Of a stretch of 64,000 bases of DNA, positions 49,799-58,267 are shown one piece after another; position 1 is the first letter of the stretch; each line of letters begins with the position of its first letter. The stretch spans positions 62,001 to 126,000 of the forward strand of contig DATAEE010000141.1 of assembly GCA_036258175.1 (NCBI GenBank), given 5' to 3'. A program made the translations under genes and the position numbers. The notes beneath the pieces are model-generated. The model was not told the DNA's origin. It saw nothing but the letters and a program-made list of their open reading frames with translations, and made no database searches. Source of the DNA: DATAEE01 sp036258175. GTDB lineage: Bacteria > Acidobacteriota > Vicinamibacteria > Vicinamibacterales > 2-12-FULL-66-21.

Positions 49799-50101
49799 AT
49801 GTTGTTCACCAAACGCCTTCGCGAGGGAATCCGGCGCGGAAGAGTCAGATGCAGCGTTCGCATCTGGATGCGTCCGCATGTGAAGGTGGGCGGTCGTTAC
49901 CGGATGGACGAAGGCCAGATTGTCGTGGATTCGATTGCGCCGATTACTTTCGGCGACGTTACGTACGATCTGGCCCGTGAATCAGGGTTCGAGAACGTGG
50001 ACGATCTGCTGCGAATCGCACGGCACGGCCGCGGCAAGAGGGTGTACCTGATACGGTTCCATTACTTGCCTCCGGGCGGGTGGGACCGCGAGCGGGGATA
50101 A
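49799..50101 (+). CDS. small ASCH/PUA-like domain protein
   Basis: The 100-residue basic protein opens LFTKRLREGIRRGRVRCSVRIW, followed by HVKVGGRYRMDEGQIVVDSI and ARESGFENVDDLLRIARHG. It ends in RVYLIRFHYLPP. This order (fixed K-R start, GxxY strand, GF-helix, strand) matches ASCH-type PUA-like folds that bind RNA or modified bases; the assignment is by pattern only. No Shine-Dalgarno is seen. Upstream (49678-49798) is a 121-base gap that holds no gene I can support. It converges on the glycosyltransferase operon, two bases away. Confidence 0.5.
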   Translation: MLFTKRLREGIRRGRVRCSVRIWMRPHVKVGGRYRMDEGQIVVDSIAPITFGDVTYDLARESGFENVDDLLRIARHGRGKRVYLIRFHYLPPGGWDRERG

Positions 50102-50103
50102 AT

Positions 50104-51438
50104 TCAGCGCCGACTCACCGACGCGCCGCGCAGCTTGTTGAACAGCCGCTCGTACTTCGAGATGACGAGATCCCACTGGTAGTTGCGCCGGACGTACTCC
50201 TTGCCGTTCCGCCCCATCGCGCGGCGGAGCCGGTCGTCGGTCATCATCACCTTCAAGCACTCGACGAACTCGTCGCGGTCGGCATAATACAGACCCGCGT
50301 TGCTGCGGCGGCAGTGTTCGACCAGCACTTCGCTCCGCGCGTTGACGAGCACCGGGGTGCCGACGGCGAATGCCTCGAGCGCGAGGATCGACAGGCTCTC
50401 GTACGGTGAGGGCACGATGACGACGGTCGCTGCTTCGAGTGCCGCGAAACGCTCCTGTTCGGAGAGCTGCCCGGCAAACCGAACCCACGGTTCCTCCGGG
50501 AGCGCCATCAGCTTGACACCCATCAGGACCAGGGATCCCTCGTTCCCGCCGGCGACATAGCTGCTGAAGTACTCAATCAGCTCCTCGCATCCCTTGCCCG
50601 GATCGATGCGGCCACCGTAAAGCGCGACGGAGCCATGCAGGCGGTGGCGACGGCGGAACCGATCTCCCCGCGTCGACTGGTGGGAGCGGAAAGTGGGAGA
50701 GTCGATGTTGGCGCCGGGCGTGATTGTCATTTCATCGACGTCCACGAAGCGCGATGCCTTGCGATCGGCTGGATCGGCATCGCCGTCCTCGAAATCCGTG
50801 GTGGTCTGATCCATGGGATCCGCGGCTTCCGGCGGTTCGACGCCGACGCCGATGACGTCCTCGTCAATCGCGCGCAGCGCGAAGTTCTCATGAACGAATC
50901 GCCGCTCCGCTTCGGTGTTGTAGGCGAGCGCGGCGGGCGCGGCAAACACTTCCTTGAAGATGCCGAGCCGGATGGCCGGCTCGTCGTGCGCCGTCGGCAC
51001 GAGGATGCTCTTCGCCGGATCGATACGCAGCCCCAATACCGTCGGGGCGTACAGGTAGGTGAAGAACACCAGGACGTCGTACTGATGAGGCTGGCGCTGC
51101 AGGTAGTCGATGAGCGCAGGGCACCATGGACCCTGCTGCCGGATCCACTCCATTTCGTCCTCCCGCGTGTGCGGGTGGTTGTAGATCCAGTCGGAGTACT
51201 TATTGAACGCGGCCAGGTCCCGGGTCCGTGCGTTCGCGAAGCGGCGGACGGTAACGCCCCTGATCCGATCCTGGCCCTCGGGATACTCGTTCTTCCACGT
51301 GATGTAGTCGCGGGCGCAGGTCGTGAGCACGTCGACCTGGTGTCGTGGCGCGAGCCGTTCGGCGATGACCCGGCACAGGTACTCGGATCCGCCGAGGACC
51401 TCGGCACCGTAGCGTTGAACGATGAAGGCGATTTTCAA
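50104..51438 (-). CDS. GT4-type glycosyltransferase (type A copy)
   Basis: The 444-residue GT-B enzyme begins MKIAFIVQRYGAEVLGGSE. Its C-terminal donor domain has VALYGGRIDPGKGCEEL and the E-x7-E motif in SPYESLSILALEA, typical of retaining GT4 enzymes using nucleotide sugars. It is closely similar in layout to the type A gene at 53696. An acidic insert (about 200-265, DQTTTDFEDGDADPADRK) separates the two Rossmann lobes and is absent from that paralog. It is the last gene of the long minus-strand operon. Confidence 0.88.
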   Translation of the reverse strand: MKIAFIVQRYGAEVLGGSEYLCRVIAERLAPRHQVDVLTTCARDYITWKNEYPEGQDRIRGVTVRRFANARTRDLAAFNKYSDWIYNHPHTREDEMEWIRQQGPWCPALIDYLQRQPHQYDVLVFFTYLYAPTVLGLRIDPAKSILVPTAHDEPAIRLGIFKEVFAAPAALAYNTEAERRFVHENFALRAIDEDVIGVGVEPPEAADPMDQTTTDFEDGDADPADRKASRFVDVDEMTITPGANIDSPTFRSHQSTRGDRFRRRHRLHGSVALYGGRIDPGKGCEELIEYFSSYVAGGNEGSLVLMGVKLMALPEEPWVRFAGQLSEQERFAALEAATVVIVPSPYESLSILALEAFAVGTPVLVNARSEVLVEHCRRSNAGLYYADRDEFVECLKVMMTDDRLRRAMGRNGKEYVRRNYQWDLVISKYERLFNKLRGASVSRR

Positions 51439-51453
51439 TCCGTCCTCGGTCCG

Positions 51454-52518
51454 TCAGCCGATTTTGCTCAGCAGGAGGTCGACCTCCCTTTCGATTCGTT
51501 CGGGGCCGAATTCCCTGACGCGGCGGCGCTGACCGTCGATCACACGCTCGCGAACCGCGTCATCGTACACCAGCATCCCCAATAGCTCGGCGGCGTATTC
51601 GAGATCCTTCGGCGAGAACTGCACGCCAGCGCCGGCGAGCGTCTCCGGGATCACCGTCGATGCGTATGCCAGCACGGGCACGTCCGCCGCCATCGCCTCG
51701 ACGAGCGGTACGCAGAAGCCTTCGTGCTCGCTGAGCGAGACATACGCATCCGCCATCCGGTAGTAGGTGGCGAGATCCTCGTCCGGTACTGGTCCCGTGA
51801 AAATGAAACGGTCCGGCAGCATGCGATAACGGACGATGAGTGCGCGGACCATGGCGTGATAGCGCGGCACCAGGTCGTAGCGGCCCACGAAGATGAACCG
51901 GCACTCGGCATCCACATACCGCTTGTAGTGTTCGGCCAGCTTGACGTGGTCTTCGAGCCGTTTGTTCGGCGCCACCCGGCCGACGAAGAGCACGTTCGTC
52001 AACCCGTCGTCGAGCGCCTCTTCGAGCGCAACGCGCCGCGGCGCGTCGGTGATCCGCGCCAGGTCGATCGCAATCGGCATGACGCCGGTCCGTTCGAACC
52101 CGAGCTCCTCGAGCTCCTGACGGTTGAAATCCGAATCGCCCAGCGCGAAGTCGACCCTGCCGGCTAGCGAGGCGAGCTCCTCGCGGCCGAGCGATGCGAG
52201 GCGCGCCAGTGTCCGATCGTATGGCGCAAAGAAATGCGACGGCGTGATGTTGTGGTACTGGAGAATCTTCGTCCCGCGCAGCTCGGCGAACGGCTGTGTC
52301 ATCGGCGAGGGGAGTGCGAAGTGGAAGATCGTCGCATCAGCCTGCGGCGCGCCATTGGCGCCGAACGGCAGGACGTCGCCGCGCAGCTCCTCATCGATCG
52401 TCAGCGCGTACAGATCGGACACAATGTTCCTCGCGCGGAGCGCCGCGCGGACCCGCCGCGCGCTGTCGCCGATCGCATCCCCGATATGAGCGGCGGGGAC
52501 CCACTGGTCGATTCTCAC
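51454..52518 (-). CDS. GT4-type glycosyltransferase (type B copy)
   Basis: The 354-residue GT-B enzyme has the acceptor-domain pattern ILQYHNITPSHFF and LGDSDFNRQELEELGF. The donor domain has VLFVGRVAPNKRLEDHV and the E-x7-E motif in EHEGFCVPLVEA. It is a close paralog of the gene at 52515. The start is a GTG that overlaps the TGA of that gene (GTGA), so translation is coupled. The likely role is one sugar transfer in surface-glycan assembly on the cytoplasmic side. Confidence 0.88.
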   Translation of the reverse strand: MRIDQWVPAAHIGDAIGDSARRVRAALRARNIVSDLYALTIDEELRGDVLPFGANGAPQADATIFHFALPSPMTQPFAELRGTKILQYHNITPSHFFAPYDRTLARLASLGREELASLAGRVDFALGDSDFNRQELEELGFERTGVMPIAIDLARITDAPRRVALEEALDDGLTNVLFVGRVAPNKRLEDHVKLAEHYKRYVDAECRFIFVGRYDLVPRYHAMVRALIVRYRMLPDRFIFTGPVPDEDLATYYRMADAYVSLSEHEGFCVPLVEAMAADVPVLAYASTVIPETLAGAGVQFSPKDLEYAAELLGMLVYDDAVRERVIDGQRRRVREFGPERIEREVDLLLSKIG

Positions 52519-53729
52519 CGGATGCCCTGGCCCTGGACGCCGGAAGCCGCTGGCACCGCCTCGTACAACGCGGGCCGGATGCGCTTCAGCGCCCACAGCC
52601 GCTCGTGCGCGTCGAACTGGCGCCAGAAGTCGAAGGCCACTCGATACTGTGCCTGACGCGGCGACGCCAGCGTGCGGTCGACGAACCCCCGCAGGATGCC
52701 GTCGAAATCGTGTGCCATCAGCCGATCCAGAGCCGCGTCCTGCGAGTCGAGCACTCGCTCGCGCAGATCGACGTCACGAAGGATCCCGTCCATGAGCGCG
52801 GCGACCTCGAACGGATCCTGCGTGTCGTACAGCACGCCACCGCCATTCATGGTCCCCGGCACCGCTGCCGCTGCATATGCCAGGACGGGTACGCCCATGT
52901 AGAAGGCCTCGATGATCGGCACACAAAAACCCTCGTGCTCGCTCGCGCTGACAAATAGATCCGCGATCTCGTAGAACGCCACCAGTTGCTCGTTGGTGAC
53001 CATCCCGGTGAGGTGCACGTCCGGCGTGCCGAGGCGCGCCGCCAGGGCGAGGAGCTGGGTGCGATGCTCCTCGAACCCGGCGGTCGAGCCGACGAGCAAC
53101 AACCGTGAACGCGGATTGAAGCGCGTCCGGTAGACGTGGAAACAGCGGATGAGCTGATCGAATCGCTTGTTGGGGATCATTCTGCCAACGAACAGAATGT
53201 TGGTCCATCCGTCGTCGAATGGTCCTGCCAGCATCGGATCCGGCGCGACGTCGAGGTGCGAGAAGTCGGAGACGACCGGCAGTACTCCCGTGCGTGGAAA
53301 GCCGATCGCCTCGAGCTCCTGCCGGTTGAACTCCGAATCACCCAACGCGAGCTCACACCGACCTGCGTACGCGCGCAGCTCCCGACGTCCGAGATAACAG
53401 CGCCGGACGAGCTCGTCGTTCACGCCGAGGAAATAGTGCGGCGGCGTGATGTTGTGGTAGACGAGGATCATCTTCGCGGGAGTAGCGTATGCCACCCGCG
53501 ATGCCTTCGACCCGATTGAAAAGTGGTGGATGAGCAGATTGTTATCGCCGACGCTGTCTTTCAGGTCGCGATAGTCGCGGGTCATCGACTCGAGCTTCGG
53601 GTGCGCGGTCTCGACGAAGATCTCCGAAGCATGGCCGGCCGCCAGCAACGCGCGCTGGATGCCGAGCACCTCGTGTCCGATCGCGTCGCCGTAGCTCAGC
53701 GTCGCGAGGACCTGGTGGACCTGTGCCAT
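52515..53729 (-). CDS. GT4-type glycosyltransferase (type B copy)
   Basis: The 404-residue enzyme starts MAQVHQVLATLSYGDAIGHEV. It has LVYHNITPPHYF and LGDSEFNRQELEAIGFPRTGV in the acceptor lobe. The donor lobe has NILFVGRMIPNKRFDQL and EHEGFCVPIIEA (E-x7-E). A C-terminal extension of about 55 residues (DFWRQFDAHERLWALKRIRP) is not found in its paralog at 51454. The ATG at 53729 lies inside the 3' end of the upstream type A gene, which overlaps it by 34 bases. Confidence 0.9.
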   Translation of the reverse strand: MAQVHQVLATLSYGDAIGHEVLGIQRALLAAGHASEIFVETAHPKLESMTRDYRDLKDSVGDNNLLIHHFSIGSKASRVAYATPAKMILVYHNITPPHYFLGVNDELVRRCYLGRRELRAYAGRCELALGDSEFNRQELEAIGFPRTGVLPVVSDFSHLDVAPDPMLAGPFDDGWTNILFVGRMIPNKRFDQLIRCFHVYRTRFNPRSRLLLVGSTAGFEEHRTQLLALAARLGTPDVHLTGMVTNEQLVAFYEIADLFVSASEHEGFCVPIIEAFYMGVPVLAYAAAAVPGTMNGGGVLYDTQDPFEVAALMDGILRDVDLRERVLDSQDAALDRLMAHDFDGILRGFVDRTLASPRQAQYRVAFDFWRQFDAHERLWALKRIRPALYEAVPAASGVQGQGIR

Positions 53730-55168
53730 CGTCGTCCCTGGTGCCTCGGGCCTCGGGCCTCGGACGTGCCTCGGGCCTCGGGCCTCGGGCGTGCCTCGTT
53801 CGGAGTGCGTGGTGGGCTCGAGCTTCGGACCTCGTGAGCGAACGAATCGTAGACGCGCGCCTCGCGCGCCGATTCGCGCGCGTCGACCGGCCCTGACGGC
53901 AGCGTGGCGAGGATCTCCTGCGCCGGACGCACGTCCGGACGGCGGCGCGCCAGCCATCCTGGCAGCGGTTCCATCCGCCTGGTCGTTCCCGCCTTGTTCT
54001 CCTGTTTGAGCCGCTCGAACATCTCGAGATACTTCCGTTCGATGACGGACCAGGAATAGTGCTGCCGGAAGTACTCTCGGCCGTTCCCGCCCAGTACGGC
54101 GTTGAGCGGTCCACTCGCCTCGAGCGCGTACAGGGCCTCCGAAAACTCTGCGTACGATTCGTAATACAGACCGCCGCTGCTCCGGATGCATTGGCCGCGC
54201 AGGACGTCGCACTTACCGTTGGCGAGTACTGGCTTCCCCAGCGCCCACGCCTCGAGCGCTACCATCGACAGGCTTTCGTAATACGACGGCATGATGAGCA
54301 CGTCCGCCGCGGCGACTGCGTCGAACTTCTCCTCGTCGGAAAGGAACCCGAGGTGTTTGATCCGGGGATGATCAGGCACGGGCAATAGCGCATTGCCGAC
54401 GAGCGTCAACGAGAGTCCATCGGGAAACGTCTGCGTGTACTTTTGAAAGTGCGAAAAGAGCTCGGCGCACCCCTTGTTCTCGTCAATCCGGCCCACGTAG
54501 ATCGCGAACGGCCCGCGGATGTTGTGCTTCTGGCGGAAGCGCCGGGCGACCGGCTGCGCCGGCACCTCGGATCCGACGCCGACGACGACGCCCGGCACGT
54601 CGGCATTCGAAGTCGCCGCCTGGATGAGGGCGCGCTCCTCGAACGAGTTGTACATGATGCCGCGGACGCCCCTGAAGACCGGCCCGAAGATCGAAAGCGC
54701 AACTGCGGGATCGCGCTCCGCGGTCGGCACGAGGATGGCTTTCGACGGAACGGCTCGCGCGCCGTGCCAGGCGTGATAGTAGCGATAACTGAAAAAGAGA
54801 ACGAAGTCCCAGTCGCCAGCGTGGCTGGAGAGATACCTGATGAGCGCCGGGCTCGTCGGCCCTTCGCTCTTCAGCCACGCCAGTTCGTCGGCGACCGAAT
54901 GAGGACGCCCGAAAACCTGCTCCGAGCGACGTCCAAAGTCGAGCGGGCTACGCTCGCGGGAGACGCGGAATCGCCGCACGCGGATGCCGTTTACCGTCTC
55001 TTCGCCTGCGGGCAGCGCATTCTTCCAGCTGACGTAGTCACTTGCGCACGTCGTCAGGACTTCAAGTTGGGCGTGCCGTGCGAGACGTTCGGCAATGTAT
55101 CGGGCGTGGAGTTCGGCGCCCCCGTTGATGTCCGCGCCGTAGCGCTGGACGACGATCGCGAGCTTCAC
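53696..55168 (-). CDS. GT4-type glycosyltransferase (type A copy) with repeat-derived tail
   Basis: The 490-residue enzyme starts MKLAIVVQRYGADINGGAELH and has FAIYVGRIDENKGCAELF and SYYESLSMVALEA (E-x7-E). The GT fold ends near residue 410. The last about 35 residues (PRPEARGTSEARGPRHQGRR) come from CCTCGG-word repeat DNA (53740-53801) and carry the frame 34 bases into the next gene. Original length was probably shorter. The ATG overlaps the stop of the coiled-coil gene (ATGA). Confidence 0.88.
   Translation of the reverse strand: MKLAIVVQRYGADINGGAELHARYIAERLARHAQLEVLTTCASDYVSWKNALPAGEETVNGIRVRRFRVSRERSPLDFGRRSEQVFGRPHSVADELAWLKSEGPTSPALIRYLSSHAGDWDFVLFFSYRYYHAWHGARAVPSKAILVPTAERDPAVALSIFGPVFRGVRGIMYNSFEERALIQAATSNADVPGVVVGVGSEVPAQPVARRFRQKHNIRGPFAIYVGRIDENKGCAELFSHFQKYTQTFPDGLSLTLVGNALLPVPDHPRIKHLGFLSDEEKFDAVAAADVLIMPSYYESLSMVALEAWALGKPVLANGKCDVLRGQCIRSSGGLYYESYAEFSEALYALEASGPLNAVLGGNGREYFRQHYSWSVIERKYLEMFERLKQENKAGTTRRMEPLPGWLARRRPDVRPAQEILATLPSGPVDARESAREARVYDSFAHEVRSSSPPRTPNEARPRPEARGTSEARGPRHQGRRWHRSTRSSRR
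53740..53801. repeat. tandem GCCTCGG-word repeat
   Basis: GCCTCGG or close variants recur about seven times in 62 bases. The repeat lies at the 3' end of the 53696 gene and just upstream of the ATG of the 52515 gene. On the minus strand it reads CCGAGGC and encodes Glu-Ala-Arg-Pro words. Confidence 0.7.
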
Positions 55169-56079
55169 TGCTCGTCGTTCTCAGGGCTCTCGCCGTGATC
55201 CGGGTGCTCTAGGTGCTCAGAGTGCTCTTGGTGCTCACGATGCGGGTGCTCGTTCTGCTCATCGTGCGCGTCGGCACCGGCACTTTGCCCGGCACCCGCA
55301 CCTGAAACACCTTGAGCTTGGGCACCTTGAGCACCCGGAGGTACCCCGTGGCCCCGACGCTTGCCGCGTCGCCGGCGGCGGCGCGATCGCCGCTCGGCGA
55401 CGCCCGGGTCCATCGAAGGGCCAGACTGCTGGCCCTGCCCTGGCTGCCCTTGGCTCACGGACTGCGGCGATGGAGATGGCTGTGACGCAGCTGCTGCAAT
55501 GACGCTCGGCCGGTACTGCACGACGCCTTCGAGCGCGCGCGCCCGCCGTTCGTCGAAATCGAGCCGGCTGGAGATCGATTCGAGACGCATCCTGAGGTTC
55601 GTGACCTCGATGCCGAGGCGTGTCGTCTCGAGCACCAGGTTGTGCATGACTTCGTAGTACAGCGCGTCGAGCGTCTTCCGGCGCGCTTCGTAGCCATGCA
55701 TCTGCGTGTTGGCGATCACCTGCTGGTGGAGGACGTGCGACAGCCGGTTGTAGTTGAAGAAGAGCCTCAGCACCGGCTTGAGCAGATTTCGTATGAACCG
55801 TAGTGCCGGGCGCGGCGACTCGAAAAGGGTCGTGTCCTCGAACACGTAGTTCATCGGCGGGTCGGCGGTCTGCTGCGCCGCGTGCGCGCGGCGGAAGTGC
55901 TGCAGCAGATCCGATCGAACGCCGGACGGATCGAGGAACTTCTCGAGCTTGGCGGTCGCCAGCTCACGGATTTCCTGCTCGGTGTAGTCGGCGCCGCGCT
56001 TCTCTCGAATCCGCGAGCGGATCTGACGCATGATCTGCTCGACGTCGACTCCATCGGAACGAATCTGAAAGTCAGACAT
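55165..56079 (-). CDS. coiled-coil protein with basic patch and His/Glu-rich tail
   Basis: The 304-residue cytoplasmic protein is helical from 1 to about 190, with heptad-like Leu/Ile/Arg spacing (VEQIMRQIRSRIREKR, then TRLGIEVTNLRMRLESISSRLDF). A similar N-terminal pattern occurs in proteins of polysaccharide clusters, but I cannot name it. A Pro/Gln linker leads to RRSRRRRRRGKRRG and then a Gly/Ala stretch. The tail is made of HREHQEHSEHLEHPDH words encoded by the repeat at 55199-55340. It overlaps both neighbours (8 bases with the DUF362 gene and 4 with the glycosyltransferase gene). Confidence 0.65.
   Translation of the reverse strand: MSDFQIRSDGVDVEQIMRQIRSRIREKRGADYTEQEIRELATAKLEKFLDPSGVRSDLLQHFRRAHAAQQTADPPMNYVFEDTTLFESPRPALRFIRNLLKPVLRLFFNYNRLSHVLHQQVIANTQMHGYEARRKTLDALYYEVMHNLVLETTRLGIEVTNLRMRLESISSRLDFDERRARALEGVVQYRPSVIAAAASQPSPSPQSVSQGQPGQGQQSGPSMDPGVAERRSRRRRRRGKRRGHGVPPGAQGAQAQGVSGAGAGQSAGADAHDEQNEHPHREHQEHSEHLEHPDHGESPENDEQ
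55199..55340. repeat. GTGCTC-word repeat inside a coding sequence
   Basis: GTGCTC recurs six times in 55203-55252, and GGCACC/GAGCACC words recur in 55270-55335. The two sets can pair as an imperfect hairpin. The element lies wholly within the 3' third of the coiled-coil gene. Confidence 0.7.
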
Positions 56080-57340
56080 GCTTGTGTTGCCGTCGCATCT
56101 CGAACTCGGGCGCTTCTCTGATGCATGTCCCGAGGATGCCGATCGAGCTGACGAACGCGCGGATCCCGCTTCGGGCGATCTCCGCTTTCGCGTCGCCGAC
56201 CGTGGGGTAGCCGTTCGCGTCAGGCGTTAGCGTTTCCCAGTTGCGGAAGAGCCGGCCCCACGGGCTGTCGAGGACTTCGTCCATCATCTGCCGGCCCTTG
56301 ACGGGATACCAGAACGAGTCGTGGTAAATGACGCTCGCGATGTAGGCCCATGGCGCCAGCACCGTCTTGAGCGACCACTCGACCGGCTTGCGGAGCGGTC
56401 CCCAATAGATTTTGTGCTGCATCCGGGACGCGAACGTCATCTTCTTGAACGGACCGACGAACCGCCAGTTTTCGCTGGCGGCGTCGACATCGCCGGCGAT
56501 CTCGATGTCGCGCGGGTCTCCGCAGCCAAGCCCGCGATCGTGTGCCATCCGGATGTACTTGATCGATAACGGGTCGAACCCCATCAGCTTCGCCGCCACG
56601 GCATCGATCGCCACCTGATCCGCGCTCGCCAGCAGCACGTTCTTCACGTGCGGCACCATGCAGCGCGGGCCCGGCCCGTCGCCCGCGAACGTCCCGTCCA
56701 TCACGGCGAACACGCCGCGATGAATCTTCTTCTGAATCATGAGCAGATCCACGAGCGTCTCGTGGATCACCGGATGCGTCCAATGCCGCCGCTCGTTGAG
56801 AAGGCCGCCGAACGCGTTCTTCATCGCACCTGTCGTCGTCGTAAAAACGTGGGTCTTGATCGTCGGCAGGTGAATGATGTTCTCGCCGATAAACCGGCGC
56901 GGGATCATGAACCCGTCCGGATAGACGTCGTTGAGGGCGATGAACTTGTCCGCGAGATCGCCGACCGCATCCCGGACGTTAATCCACGGCTCGTTTTCGT
57001 ACACGTGGATGTTCCGCAGGCCGTGGGCCTCGACGACGTTGACCTGCTTGTTCTCGCGCTCGCCGAGGCGGGCGTCGATGACGACCGTCCGGTTGTGGCA
57101 GGCATGCAGCAGCGACGGGTCGTACCCGTCCTGGTTCAGCGCGCGAATCACGCCTTCGAGCTGCCACGGCGTCGTCGAACTGCCGGGGAAGAAGAAGTGC
57201 CAGGAGATGTTGACTTTCAACGCCGTGTCCACGCCGCGCGCGATCACGTCCTGGTATCCCGCAAGGTTGAGCAGGCGGTGATAATCCCGAAGGACGGTCG
57301 CAGGGGCGGTCCGCAGCACGGCAACCTTTGCGCGGGCCAT
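56072..57340 (-). CDS. DUF362 domain protein
   Basis: The 422-residue product fits DUF362. The core has NIIHLPTIKTHVFTTTTGAMKNAFGG and VFAVMDGTFAGDGPGPR, with NVLLASADQVAIDAVAAKLMGFDP after it. No ferredoxin-type Cys clusters are present, unlike many DUF362 proteins. The C-terminal half adds an aromatic segment (WGPLRKPVEWSLKTVLAPW) that may be amphipathic or membrane-associated. Function is unknown. It lies 9 bases after the phosphoribosyltransferase-like gene and overlaps the coiled-coil gene, so it belongs to the surface-glycan operon. Confidence 0.82.
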   Translation of the reverse strand: MARAKVAVLRTAPATVLRDYHRLLNLAGYQDVIARGVDTALKVNISWHFFFPGSSTTPWQLEGVIRALNQDGYDPSLLHACHNRTVVIDARLGERENKQVNVVEAHGLRNIHVYENEPWINVRDAVGDLADKFIALNDVYPDGFMIPRRFIGENIIHLPTIKTHVFTTTTGAMKNAFGGLLNERRHWTHPVIHETLVDLLMIQKKIHRGVFAVMDGTFAGDGPGPRCMVPHVKNVLLASADQVAIDAVAAKLMGFDPLSIKYIRMAHDRGLGCGDPRDIEIAGDVDAASENWRFVGPFKKMTFASRMQHKIYWGPLRKPVEWSLKTVLAPWAYIASVIYHDSFWYPVKGRQMMDEVLDSPWGRLFRNWETLTPDANGYPTVGDAKAEIARSGIRAFVSSIGILGTCIREAPEFEMRRQHKHV

Positions 57341-57349
57341 GGCTCTACT

Positions 57350-58267
57350 TTAGGGCACCCCGTAGATCAGGGCAACGACCGTGAGCGCCCACAGCGCCAC
57401 ACAGACGAGCAGCGGTCGATCCGTGATCAGGAGCTCGGCCGGACTTCCTCCCCCTTCTTTCTGGTGCACCAGATACAGGTAGCGAAAGATCCCATAGAGG
57501 GGGAACGGCAGCGTCAGGCCGAGCATGTTGGTTCCGAACTTGTGAATGGTGTCCGGGCTCACCGTATAGAACGCGTACGCGACGATCGTCGACGCCGAGA
57601 CGACCGCGATCATCTGGTCGAGCAGATACGGGCTGTATTCCTCCAGGCTCTTTCGGTGTCCCGAGGCATCGTCGGCGAGGAGAACCAGCTCGTGCCGGCG
57701 CTTTGAAAACCCGAGGAAAAGCGCGCCAAGGATGGTCACAACGAGCAGCCACGGGCTGATAGGAACCGGGATCGCGACCGCTCCGCCCACGGCGCGGAGC
57801 ACGAAGCCGGCCGCGATTGTCAGCACGTCGATGATCACCACGTGCTTGAGCCCTCCGCTGTACAGCGTAAAGAGTCCAATATAGGCGGCTGCGACGATGC
57901 CAAACTTGCGCCCAAGCAGGAACGCGCCACCCAGCGCGGCCGCACCGAGCACGGCAGCGGTCGTCGCCGCGAGCGCGGGCGAGATCACGCCGGACGCGAT
58001 CGGCCGATGCTTCTTGAGCGGATGCAGCCGGTCCGCCTCGCGGTCCACGAGATCGTTGAGCAGGTAGACGACGCTGGACAGCGCGCAGAAGATGGCGAAA
58101 GCGGCCACCGCACGGGCGCCCGCATCGGGATCGAGCAGCTTCTGGCCGAAGATCAGCCCCGCGAAGACGATCAGGTTCTTCGTCCACTGGTGCGGACGAA
58201 GCGCGGCAACGAGCCCGCTACGCCTTGAAGCTCTTGACGGCCTCGGGAACCGACTCGAAGGTTTCAA
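57350..58267 (-). CDS. UbiA-family decaprenyl-phosphate phosphoribosyltransferase-like enzyme
   Basis: The 305-residue integral membrane enzyme has about eight or nine helices and begins its fold at LRPHQWTKNLIVF. The first Asp-rich site is NDLVDREADRLHP followed by K-RPIASG, the signature of the DPPR synthase branch of UbiA. The second loop, FLGFSKRRHEL, also fits. The known reaction joins PRPP to a polyprenyl phosphate, a step toward lipid-linked pentose donors. Its place ahead of four glycosyltransferases supports that role. The start is a TTG at 58267 inside the STAS gene (50-base overlap); no ATG or GTG lies closer. Confidence 0.87.
   Translation of the reverse strand: MKPSSRFPRPSRASRRSGLVAALRPHQWTKNLIVFAGLIFGQKLLDPDAGARAVAAFAIFCALSSVVYLLNDLVDREADRLHPLKKHRPIASGVISPALAATTAAVLGAAALGGAFLLGRKFGIVAAAYIGLFTLYSGGLKHVVIIDVLTIAAGFVLRAVGGAVAIPVPISPWLLVVTILGALFLGFSKRRHELVLLADDASGHRKSLEEYSPYLLDQMIAVVSASTIVAYAFYTVSPDTIHKFGTNMLGLTLPFPLYGIFRYLYLVHQKEGGGSPAELLITDRPLLVCVALWALTVVALIYGVP

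Noticed and set aside
54169..54212. Long N-terminal extension of the glycosyltransferase at 52515
   Set aside because: The extension is a shadow of the upstream glycosyltransferase and its repeat tail. The GT-B fold begins at ATG 53729.
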